A DNA stretch of 64,000 bases, taken from NCBI GenBank assembly GCA_954871525.1, contig OX940866.1, positions 11,927,001 to 11,991,000 of the forward strand. The letters are read 5' to 3'. Below are positions 23,897 to 35,224 of the stretch, piece after piece. The translations under genes and the position numbers were made by a program. The stretch is from Parietaria judaica. Its lineage: Eukaryota; Streptophyta; Magnoliopsida; Rosales; Urticaceae. Under the pieces are notes generated by a model that ran no database searches, was not told the DNA's origin, and saw only the letters and a list, made by a program, of their open reading frames with translations. Position 1 is the first letter of the stretch, and each line of letters begins with the position of its first letter.

Positions 23897-26800
23897 ATGG
23901 CCGACTCAAACCGTTCCTCCATTCCTCTTCCAATCTTTCATGGAGAAAACTATGATTTTTGGTCCATCAAAATGAAGACCTACTTTCGCTCTCAAAATTT
24001 GTGGAAGATAATCGAAGAAGGATTTAACATCCTTGAAGATACGTCTACCCTTACAACTAATCAAAAGAAGGCGTTTGAGGATAATCAACAAAGAGACTCT
24101 CAAGCGTTATTTGCTCTTCAACAAGCTATGGCCGATGAAATATATCGACGAATTATGGGGGCATCTACGGCAAAACAAGCTTGGGATACATTGCAAGAGA
24201 AGTTTCAAGGAACAAAAAAGGTACGGACGATCAGACTACATGCACTTAGAAGAGATTTTGAGAATATTAAGATGAAGGACAATGAGACCGCTAAAAACTA
24301 CTACTCAAGGATAAAGGAGATAGTAACTCAAATGAGAGTTTATGGTGAAAATATTTCTGACAAGAAAATAGTTGAAAAGATACTAATTTCTTGTACAGAA
24401 AAATATGACACAATAGTCTCAGCCATCGAAGAAACAAAGGATATAGAGACTCTTTCACCAACAGAATTAATGGGCTCTCTTGAAGCACATGAAAATAGAT
24501 TGAGTAGGCGGAATGAGAACGGATCTATGGAAAACGCCTTTCAATCTAAGATAACTACGCGGTCTCATAAGCCAAGAGAAAAGAGAAGTTACGAAGGAAA
24601 ACAAGGAAAAAGTAACGATAGATATACTCCATGTGGTATTTGAAAAAAAAAAGCCACTTGGAGAAAGATTGTTGGTTTAAAGGAAAACCACAATGCCAAA
24701 ATTGCAAAAAATTTGGGCACACTGAAAATATCTGTCGTTTTAAGAAAAATCATCAAGCTAACTTCTCTGAAGAAAAAAAAAGATGAAAATCTCTTCTATG
24801 CCTTTCAAGCCAGAACTGAAGACAAAGATGACACATGGTATGTGGATAGTGGTTGCAGTAACCACATGACAAAAAATGAAAAACTATTTTGCACTCTTGG
24901 GAAAACCGACTTAAGAGTCAAAATTGGAAATGGAGATTTTATGGAGGCGAATGGTAAAGGAACCATCGCTGTTGAAACAAAAAAGGGAAAGAAGTATTTA
25001 ACCGATGTACTTCTAGTCCCAAATGTCGATCAAAGCCTACTCAGCGTAGGTCAACTGATGGAGAAAGGATACTCTTTGCTTTTTGAGGGAGACGCTTGCA
25101 CAATTTATGACAAGCGAGATAAATCCCAAGAAATTGCAAAGATAAAAATGAATGAGCATAGGTGTTTTCCATTCCAATGGAGGCATACAAGTGATGTGGC
25201 GATGAAGACGCAAGTTGACGAGTCGTGGCTATGGCATAAGCGGCTTGGGCACTTTAACTTTCACGGGCTAAAGATACTTCACCAGATAGAAATGATGACG
25301 AATTTTCTAGCCATAAAAGAGATCGATGGAGTATGTGAAGGATGCCTATTAGGGAAACAACACCGAAAGCCTTTTCCATTCAATAAAGCATGGAGAGCTA
25401 AGGAGCCACTGGAGCTAGTACACACAGACGTTTGTGGTCCAATGCGCACCCCGTCACTCGAGCAAAATAGGTACTTCATCCTCTTCATTGATGATTGTAC
25501 TAGAATGACGTGGGTTTATTTCATGCGCGAAAGATCACAAGTCTTCGACATTTTCAAGAGATTCAAAAATTATGTCGAAAAACAAAGTGGATTCTACATT
25601 AAGACCCTCCGAAGCGACCAAGGCAAGGAATACACTTCAACAGAATTCAACAAGTTTTGTGAAGAAGAAGGCGTGGAACGACAACTCAGTGTCGGATATG
25701 CACCTGAACAAAATGGAGTATCGGAAAGAAAGAACAGGACTGTGATGGAAACCGCAAGGGCGATGCTCATGGAGAAAGGACTTCCTAAAATCTTCTGGGC
25801 AGAGGCTGTCTATACGGCAGTCTATTTTCTAAATAGGTGTCCCACAAAAGCCGTGCTGGACAAGACACCAATTGAAGCTTGGAGCGGAAGAAAGCCGTTT
25901 GCAAAACATCTCATAGTATTTGGTTGCATATGCTACGTTCACGTGCCACAAGTAAAAAGAGGTAAACTCGATGAGAAAGCAGAAAAAGGAATATTTTTAG
26001 GCTATAGTACTCAGTCAAAAGGGTATCGAGTCTATAGCTTAAAGACAAAGAAACTTCTTATCAGCCGAGACGTGGAGTTCGATGAAGACTCTGCTTACAA
26101 CGAGAAAAATGACCAGACGGAGGAATCAAATATTAATATGCCAACAACGCCTCAGCAAGAAGACGAAAACAAACCTGCTCTACCAACTCAAGCTACAAGA
26201 AACGATCCAGATGCTACGACAGACTCACCACCGAGAAGAATAAGATCTCTTGCCGAAGTATACGAGTCATGTAACTTAGCAATCTCGGAGCCAGAAAGAT
26301 ACGAAGCTGCTTCAAAGCAATAAGAATGGAGAAAAGCTATGGAAGATGAAATTAAGATGATCGAGAAAAACAACACATGGGAGCTGGTCGATTCTCCCCA
26401 AGAAAAAGAAATCGTCGGAGTAAAGTGGGTCTACAAGACGAAGGTAAACCCCGATGGTACAATTCAAAAACACAAGGCGAGACTCGTTGCCAAAGGATAT
26501 GCACAACAATTTGGAGTAAACTACGCTGAAACATTTGCTCCAGTAGCACGCCATGACACCATAAGGGCGTTAATTGCACTTTCGGCTCAGAAAAGATGGC
26601 AAATTTATCAGTTCGATGTAAAGTCCGCTTTCCTAAATGACTACCTAGAAGAAGAAATTTACGCGGAGCAAACTGAAGGGTTCGCGGTGCAAGGACAAGA
26701 AGACAAAGTATTGAAGCTCAAGAAGGCCTTATACGGATTAAAGCAAGCACCACGAGCCTGGTATAGCCGAATTGACAACTACTTCACTGAGCGTGGATTC

Positions 26801-27835
26801 GGGAGGAGTAAAAGTGAGCCAACCTTATACGTCAAAACAGAAGGTACAACTGAAATACTCATTGTCTCCTTATATGTAGATGATCTTATTTACACAGGAA
26901 ACAATGAGAAAATGATCAAGGACTTCAAGGAGGACATGATGAAGACGTTTGAGATGACAGACTTAGGTCTAATGCGCTACTTTCTTGGAATAGAGATAAC
27001 CCAGAAAGAAAATGGAATCTTTATTTCACAAAAGAACTATATCGAAAGTCTTCTAAAGAAGTTCAAGATGAGTGGCTGCAAGACAGTTGCTACTCCATTA
27101 GACAACAACAAAGCACTATCAAAAGAAGACGACTCACCAAAAGCGGACAACGCAGTTTATCGAAGTCTCATCGGAAGCCTTCTTTATCTAACAACATCAA
27201 GACCGGACATTATGTATGCTACAAGCCTATTATCAAGATTGATGCAGAGTCCAAGTCAAGTTCATCATGGAGCGGCCAAGAGAGTACTCAGATATCTTGA
27301 AGAAACAAAGAATTATGGCATATGGTACGAGCCTAAAACTGACTCTGAACTATTAGGTTATACTGATAGTGACTGGGCAGGATCAGTAGACGACATGAAG
27401 AGTACCTCAGGCTATGCATTCACACTAGGATCGGGAATTTTTTCTTGGGTGTCAAAGAAGCAAGAAACAGTTGCTCAATCCTCAGCAGAAGCAGAGTACG
27501 TAGCCGCTGCTATGACTACAAGTCAGGCAACATGGCTGAAACAAATTTTTGAAGACATAGAGGAGCCTCAAAAAGAAGCTACAAAGATCTATTGTGATAG
27601 AAAATCTGCTATTGCAATGGCGAAAAACCCAGTTTTTCACGGAAAAACTAAGCACATCAAAATCAAGTATCACTTTATTCGGGAAGCTCTGAACAACAAG
27701 GAAATAGAGCTCAAACATTGCACCAGTGAAGAACAGTTAGCTGATATCTTCACAAAAGCGCTACCAAAAGAAAAATTCGAGACATTGCGAGACATGATCG
27801 GAGTAGTCCAAATGCGCATCAAGGACGAATGTTAA
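23897..27835 (+). pseudogene. copia gag-pol polyprotein, nearly intact
   Basis: Gag begins at 23897 (MADSNRSSIPLPIFHGENYD) with a UBN2/DUF4219 core. Two CCHC zinc-knuckle-like motifs lie at about 24630-24735, in the +1 frame relative to the rest. The protease motif DSGCSNHMT is at about 24847, GAG-pre-integrase WLWHKRLGHFNFHGL at about 25227, and the integrase core with HTDVCGPM and APEQNGVSERKNRT at 25420-25740. Reverse transcriptase from about 26400 has YVDDLIYTG at about 26875. RNase H has GYTDSDWAGS and SSAEAEYVAAA, up to the stop at 27833. Gag, protease-integrase and RT-RNase H share one frame. The breaks are a TGA at 24641-24643, the knuckle segment shifted between two A-runs (about 24644 and 24773), and a TAA at 26321-26323. 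Confidence 0.92.
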
Positions 27836-28260
27836 AATTGATGAACATTTCTACATTATAGAATATTCTAGTATGTCCTAGATATATGTGGAAAAATATC
27901 AAGAGATAAAGTGTAAAGAAAAATCTAGAAATAGAATACTCTAGAATGCTATCATAAGCATATGAGTATAGAAAAATCTAGAAACTAACTAGACTTGAAA
28001 CTTAGAAGAATTATCTAGAGTGTTGTAATTTAGGATTTACAAGAAAACTCTAGAATGTTGTACTCCCTCTATATAAAGAGGTGATGTGGTGTTGTAAATT
28101 AGTAAGAATCAATTTCCTTAAAAAAAAAATAGTAAGAATCAATAAACAAAATTCTATCCAAACACTCTTCACTCCATTTCTACATACCCTATCTACTAAG
28201 AACAATCTACCTTAGAGACCACCCACCAAAATAAACATATTCCGCACAAAATAACCATCA
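27830..28260 (+). repeat. 3' LTR of the nested copia element
   Basis: 431 bases, TGTTAAAATT...AACCATCA. Relative to the 5' LTR it has two extra segments. One is a duplication of 'agtaagaatcaat' with an A-run (about 28100-28145). The other is about 25 bases near the end (about 28231-28255). Confidence 0.88.
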
Positions 28261-28265
28261 AAAAC

Positions 28266-30356
28266 CTTATAAAAATATAATAATTTATGTGTATATATAT
28301 TAGTATGTATATTCAATTAGAAAAAAAAATAAGAAAAAAAATATGATTTTGGCAGAGGGTAATGAGATCCCATCTACCCTCTCCCTCTCATTTTCTCTCG
28401 ATGACCATCTCTCTTTCCTTTTTATTTTTTTTTCTTTCTCAACAAATCTTCAAGACACCATCTTTCTCTCACCGGAGCTCCGATCAATGAGATTTTGGTA
28501 CCGCCGGAAAGCTCTCGAGAAGGCGAACATGTTGATAGGCGGATGACGACCTGAAGTGGTGGCGTTTGGCCGGAATATTTACCAGAAGGTTTGGTTTCTT
28601 AACTCGAGATCTATTCCGTTTGGGTTCGATTTTGAGAAGTCTAACACCGGAACCGGGTTCACGAAGCTTATTAGAGTTTGTTGGAGGGGCCACCTCGCCG
28701 TCACTGCCACCGGCCGCCATCATCATTTTCCGATCCCGAAATTAATTGAGGGGTTTTGAAGCCCTCGTCGAGGAGATCGAAAGCCCTCAATTGGAATTGT
28801 CATCAGACTCCCGGTAAGCTCGGATTTCCTTGCCCTAGTTTCATATTTTAGGGGATCAAATTGAGTGTATTCTAGGCCTTGATTGATGAAATTGACCTCG
28901 CCGTACTGTTTAGAATAGTCGTATTAGGCTAGGAGAGGTATTACATTGTCGAATTAATGCCCGTTTTACTGCCTCGTTTTGCGTGCCTGACGGGATTTCG
29001 GCCCGAGTTAAATTTCAGCGAAACGGGTTTTCAATTGACAATTTAAATCCCAATCTTAGTAACATTTTACTTATGGATGGTATCGGTGTTATAGTTGGCG
29101 CAGATAGTCGTCTCGTGGTTGCCTCGAAAACCTTGCTACCCGAACCACCCGTTTTGAATAGTATATCGGATCCCGAAGTCTCTGATCATCGAACTCAAGG
29201 CCAAGACAAATCCGTATCTTCGACTAGCTAGTCGATCGGTCAAAGTTTCTACGAATCGAGGTATGGGCTATTACCTTTTCTCGCAAATTAAAATGAATGT
29301 TGATTCGAACGTTTTAATGAAGATTAAACCGGATAGGTTTAAATTGGAATTAATAAAATGTTCTTTTAATTAAAAGATAAAAGTTAATATCGTGATTGTC
29401 GTGGCTTGATAGCGAGGCTGGATACCAGGTATGGTTGCATCAGATTGATGCTTGTTATATATTTTATGTTTATGGTGACATCGGGATGACGAGTGTTGAT
29501 ATGGTACCTGCTTCAGGCGGATGAGCTGCTGACGAGCAGCTGGCTACTGCGCAGTAGGCCGGACATGGATATGGATATTATTGGTGACCCAAAAGTCAAC
29601 ATTTCGACCCATGACGAACTGGCCGTCTTTGGTAGTGATTAGGATCCTGAGTCGAGGGCGAGTTACGGTTAGGGACTTCTAGTCCACCTGTGTTCGTGCC
29701 TTGAGGACTCGATGGGATATAATGGAGAAAAGGCGCGAGCTGGCTCGGCATGGACCACCAAAATAATTTGACTTTTATGCGGTATATTTATTTATTTATA
29801 TTATTGTTGATAAAATGATTGAAAATTACGATTGAATGTTTTATGATGACGTTTAATTTATTTAATTGAAATTTGACTAATAATGGCTCGGTAAAGAGAA
29901 TTGGTAATATATTCCCTACTGAGCGTGTGGTGCTCACCCCTTCCATATACATCTTTTTCTTTCCAACTTCAAGTGGTGTACAATGTCAGACTCCGGACGA
30001 GGAGTAGTTTGATTCAGGAGGTCTATGTGTTAATTTTGCCTATCTGTACCTTTAGTGTTCATCGAGGTGAATTTCGTATTTTGAGTTGATCTTATATTTC
30101 GGACATGTAAGGGGTTAAATTAAGGATAATGTGATGGTGGTACTTTGTATTTGTCGTTTTATGGTGTTGTATAAACTGTGGTCGTTGATGTTTGTATTGT
30201 CGTTTTAAGTTTCATGGGCAAGAACTATGTGTTTATTGACGTGGATATTGAATATTCAATGGTGTTGTTTGTATGATGATATGTCATTGACCAGTCAATG
30301 TTTGAAAAGTCATTATTTTTATTTTATTTTACTAACCCCCATCTAGGGGCGTTATA
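28266..30356 (+). repeat. 5' LTR of the gypsy element (main part)
   Basis: Its first eight bases, TGTAAAAC, are separated at 23459-23466 by the copia insertion. It ends GCGTTATA, and TTTGGTATCAGAGCC follows, a methionine-tRNA-type primer-binding region. It is about 90-95 % similar by eye to the 3' LTR, so the insertion is clearly older than the copia element inside it. Confidence 0.9.
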
Positions 30357-33300
30357 GTTTGGTATCAGAGCCTAGGTTACGGCACCTAGGGTACAACACA
30401 ATAAAGTTATTTATTTTCTTTAAGTGTTTTGGGTCGTGTTTTATTTTGTATCACCATCCATAATCTTGACATTTTAATCTTTTTACAGTTGATCAACATG
30501 GTCCGGAATTCTCGAAGTACCCTAAATCTGCGTCCCCCGTTAGATCTTGAATAATTTGCATTGTATTCTATGTTCAATAATAAGTGATACAATCTCTTAG
30601 TTCTGCAGCTGAAATAATGAAATCTTTTAAGGAGATCATGTTCCAAAATCTTTTATAGTTTGATGGATTTCCTGATGCTACTACAATTTAAAAGCGATTG
30701 GCATTAATGAAGAAAAATTTGAAGTGCTTGATAATTCTGATGTCGTAGTTAGCCCCTAAGCTAGAATGGTAAAATTTTAGTAAGGATTTCATGCGCAATG
30801 GGTTTGTGAGACCTTTGCGCCAAAGCGTTTCTCTAATTTCTCATAACTGATTGTTTCAGCCAAAAACCTCGAGACATGTATTATTCCTTCAACGTTGTTC
30901 GCTCATGTAGGGTGAGTGACATAAGTTTTGATGATATGCAAGTCAAGTAAGCCTGTCACTCAGGAGAGTAAATTCTCCTTTGACGTATTCATTCGCCATA
31001 TGATCGAGTTTGATGTAGCATTGGGAATAGATTTATTAGCAAAGTATCATGCCATGGTAGACTGTTTCAAAAACAAATGTCACTCTGATAAAGAAAAATG
31101 GGCTGGTACTGAATATTAATATAAGGGTGGAATAATATGGCCACCTAATCTCATCTTGAAGTATAAACCTTGAAAGGTCGGGAGTAAATTGTGCCATTGA
31201 AGATGTGGGGTATGGTGCCATAAACCCTTACATACCTATAGCACAAGATTTTGATGATATGTTTCCATCGGATCTTCCGGGACTTCCTCCGGAACGTGAG
31301 ATTGAGTTTGGCATTGACTTAGTTCCTGGGAGTTCTCCGATTTCTATGGCTCGTTACTGTATGGCTCCAACAGAATTGGCAGAAATTGAGGAAACAATTA
31401 GACGACTTGTTGAGTAAAGGGTTTATCAGGCAGAGTACATCAACGTGGGGAGCGCCGGTGTTATTCGCTAAGAAAAACGATGGTAGTTTACGCCTTTATG
31501 TGGACTAAAGACAACTCAACAAGGTAAGAATTAAAAAAAAAATACCCCTTGCCACACATTGATGACCTATTCGATCAATTGGGAGGATGCAAGTTCTTCT
31601 CAAAGATAGACTTGCGGTCGGGTTACCACCAGTTGAGGATTCGAGATGCCAACATCCCGAAGACAATGTTCGTACACGATATGGTCACTTTGAGTTCACG
31701 GTTATGCCTTTTTGTTTAACAAACGCTCCAGCGGCGTTTATGGACTTGATGAATAGAATTTTCTGACCACGCTTGGATCGTTTCGTTGTTGTCTTCATTG
31801 ACGACATACTTATCTATTTAAGAACCTTAGAAGAACACGCGGAAGATTTGCGAATTGTTTAGCAGACTTTGCGGGACCATCATCTCTATGCGAAGAAAGA
31901 AAAATATGAATTCTGGATGACAGAAGTGAAGGTCTTAAGCCACGTGATCTCACAAGAAGGTATTTCCGTGGACCCGTAAAAGATTGAAGCTATCTTAAAC
32001 TGGAAGCAACAAAGAAATGTGGTAGAAGTCCGAAGCTTCCTAGGGCTTGCGGGCTATTATAGGAAGTTCATGGAGAATTTTTCAAAGATTGCCGCGCCGC
32101 TAAACAAGCTCACTAGAAAATATGTTCAGTTCAGTTGGGATGATAGATGTGAAGAGTCATTTTCATAGTTGAAACGACGATTGCCGAGTGCTCCCGTCCT
32201 TGTTGTTCCCAATCTAGATGAAGTGTTTACAGTGTATACGGATGCATCTCGAAGTGGACTTGGCTGTGTGCTCATGCTACAAGGGAGAGTGGTGGCCTAT
32301 GGTTCTAGGCAGTTAAAGCCGCACAGACTAAATTATCCTACCCATGACCTGGGAGCTAGCAGCAGTAATATTTGCACTTAAAATTGCGTTGTCATCTTTA
32401 CGGCTCAAGATTCGAGATATTCACTGATCATCAAAGTCTCAAGTATTTGTTCACGCAGAGAGATTTGAATCTACGACAACAAAGATAGGTGGAGTATATA
32501 GAAGCAAGGTTCGCATTACCGACGATTATCGTCGATTATCGTCGAAAATCGGTCTTACCGATGTTTACCGATAAGTTACCGCCTATTATAGTTACTGTTT
32601 TATAAGCTTTTCGACGATAATCGACCTTATCGATAAAATCTTCTCTAATCAATTATCGGAAATTGCAGTGTAAAAATGAGGGTCTTTTCGGTGCAAATAA
32701 AAAAAATATCGCGGCAAAAATACCAATTAAACTTTCGGCAAAAATAATTATACTCACACAAGAGCACCTCACCTCACCCCGCCCCGCCTCACCACGTCAC
32801 GGCCGGACGGCGGCGCGCGCGCGCGTGTGGTGGTGTAACATTTGTGTAAGTTCTCCCCCATCCACAAAATCCTATGACCCAAAGGGCCCAAGCCCTTGTC
32901 CCTAATATTTGGTATATAAAGATCACCAAACTCTTGTCATCTATCAATGTGGGACTTTTTGTTATTCAACTAATATCACACATTCACACTTAACATACAC
33001 ATACACATACACTTCACCTAATAATTTAACTTAATATTACACACTTCAAATAATATTATACACTTAACATACATATTAACTTCACCTAACATACATATAC
33101 ACTTAATATGTATATTCATTTAATATTATATACTTCAACTAATATTAAATTTGTTAACATACATATACAATCAACATGCATTTCACTTAATATTACACAC
33201 TTAATTAACATACATATTCACTTCACATAATAATTTGACTTAATATTATACACTTAAACTAATAAAGTGACTTAATATTATACATTTCACCTACATATTT

Positions 33301-35224
33301 AAGTTACAAATGTGTTTTGTTGTATACAATTATGTCTTGTATGTATTAAATAAGATATTATAAAAATATTTTATAACTTTTTCGTCGAAAAGTATCGATA
33401 ATCCGTCGATAATCATCGAAAAGTATCGGTTATCGGTAAGCTACAGTATTATAGGTTTTCCGTCGGTTAATCGGCAAGCTATCGATTAATCCGTCGAAAA
33501 CGGTAACCGATTTATCGACAAGTTTGGTAAGTTGAACCTTGTATGGAAGATTATTATTTTAGTATACAGTATCGCCCAGGAAAAGCAAATGTAGTGGCCG
33601 ATGCATTGAGTCGGAAGGACCATGGTATGGTTGCTTCTCTGACCTTGGAACCTTAAACAAGATCGGCTACCATTGGTGATTACAATTTAGAATTCCATAG
33701 AGACGGATTCAAAGCATGTGCATACAATGTCATAGCCGTTCCATCAATAGTACTTCAAGTCAGACAAAGTCGGTGAAGCGATGAAACATTACAAGAGATG
33801 TGGAATCAGTTACAAGCTTGAGAACAACTTGAAGGATGGAGTGTGTTCGTCGATGGGTTTTTATTGTACAAAGGAAGGCTTGTGGTGGCCAATAATGCTA
33901 CATTAAGAAGTGCCATCATACAAGAAGTTCATCGTTCCAAGTTTGCTATTTACCCAGGAAGTACGAAAATTTACCAAGATCTGAAGAGGCAATATTATTG
34001 GTACGGAATGAAGTCGGATGTGGCGATGTTCGTGAAGAGATGTCCAGTTTGCCATATGGTCAAAGCAGAGCATCAAAGACCCGGCGGGGAGCTTAGACCA
34101 CTGGAAATACCCGAGTGGAAATGAGATTGCATCATTATGGACTTCGTTTTGGGGCTTCCTTGGACTCGAGGTGGACATGATGCAATGTGGGTGATCGTTT
34201 ATAGATTGACAAAATAAGCCCACTTTATCGTCATTCGGATAGATTACAAAGTTCCGAAACTTTGTAAACTATATGTGGAAAAGATACTAAAGCTTCATGG
34301 GGTTCCTGTTTCAATAGTTTCCGACCGAGACGCTTGTTTCACCTCAAAGTTTTAGAGTGGATTACAAAAAGAGATAGGAACTCAATTGCGTTTGAGCACA
34401 GCTTTTCATCCTCAGACTGATGGTCAATTAGAGTGAGTAATTCAAATCCTTGAAGACATGCTTCGGGCATGTGTCTTGGAATTCGGAGGAAATTGGAAAG
34501 AGCACCTCCCATTTGTAGAATTTGCTTACAACAATAGCTTTCATGCTAGTATTGGTATGGCACCGTATGAGGCCTTGTATGGTCGACCTTGTCGCTCGCT
34601 TCTTTGTTGGGACGAGTATGAGGATCGCGTTACTCTCGGTCCTACGTACCTCAGAGATATAACGGAAGCGATTAAGTTTATTCGGGAAAGACTCAAGACT
34701 GCTCAAAGTCGCCAGAAGAGATATGCGGATCGAAGACGAAAGCCATTGGAATTCATGGTTGGCGACTATGTGTTTCTGAAGGTTACGCCCATGCGCGGTG
34801 TTTCTCGTTTCGGAATAAAAGGAAAGTTAGCTCCGCGATACACCAGTAAATTTGAGATAGTTGAAAGAGTCGGACCACTCGCCTACAGGCTTGATTTACC
34901 TCCGCAATTATCTCATGTTCACAATGTGTTTCATGTGTCGATGTTGAGAAAATATGAACCCGATCTTCAACAAATTATTGAGTGGACAGAGATACCCATT
35001 CAAGAAAATGCGACGTATGAGGAATACTCGATTCAGATTATCGACCGTGAAGTTAAAGTTCTTTGTCGGCGAGAGATCTCTTTAGTCAAAGTGGTGTGGA
35101 ACCATCACGACGTAAGAGAGGCAACATGGGAGTTAGAGTCAGAGATGATGGAGAAGTACCCATCCTTGTTCGTGGGTGGTTTTGTTTATATTTTGAGGAC
35201 GGAATTTTTAAAGGGGTGGAGTAT
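30357..35224 (+). pseudogene. gypsy pol remnant (PR, RT, RNase H, IN, chromodomain)
   Basis: Recognisable pieces in order: protease end (ALGIDLLAKYHAMVDC, about 31020); RT start ([20 protein letters not shown], 31205-31417); [21 protein letters not shown] followed by a stop (about 31440); [14 protein letters not shown] (about 31600); RNase H ([12 protein letters not shown], about 32240); the RNase H end YRPGKANVVADALSRK after the MITE (about 33573); integrase HHCC (HRSKFAIYPGSTKIYQDLKR, CPVCH, about 33930-34060); integrase core end (FVEFAYNNSFHASIGMAPYE); and a chromodomain-like tail (VKVVWNHHDVREATWELES, about 35080). Stops and frameshifts are numerous through RT, but 34458-35270 is still open. 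Gag is missing or unrecognisable at 30357-30900. Confidence 0.9.
32505..33541. mobile_element. hAT-type non-autonomous element, 1037 bp, CAAGG ends
   Basis: The termini CAAGGTT and AACCTTG are inverted. The flanks are TATAGAAG (32497-32504) and TATGGAAG (33542-33549), an 8-bp duplication with one change, inserted between RNase H codons of the gypsy pol. Both subterminal regions (about 150-200 bases) are packed with TCGTCGA, ATCGGT and TATCGA units. The middle 600 bases are shared, nearly word for word in long stretches ('aatgtgggactttttgttat'), with the element at 53412-54420. There is no coding capacity. A short GC-rich patch (32760-32835) contains alternating GC. Confidence 0.87.

Larger units (their letters stand above)
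23467..28260 (+). mobile_element. Nearly intact Ty1/copia element inside the gypsy LTR
   Basis: Flanked by a perfect 5-bp duplication AAAAC (23462-23466 and 28261-28265). The LTRs at 23467-23847 and 27830-28260 differ by only a handful of substitutions plus two short insertions in the 3' copy. The primer-binding region is TGGTATTAGAGCT. The insertion lies eight bases into the 5' LTR of the gypsy element. High LTR identity and an almost complete gag-pol mark it as the youngest LTR element here. Confidence 0.94.

Noticed and set aside
32505..33541. Helitron or foldback of unknown class
   Set aside because: Inverted CAAGG termini and an 8-bp target duplication in gypsy pol fit hAT; Helitrons leave no duplication.
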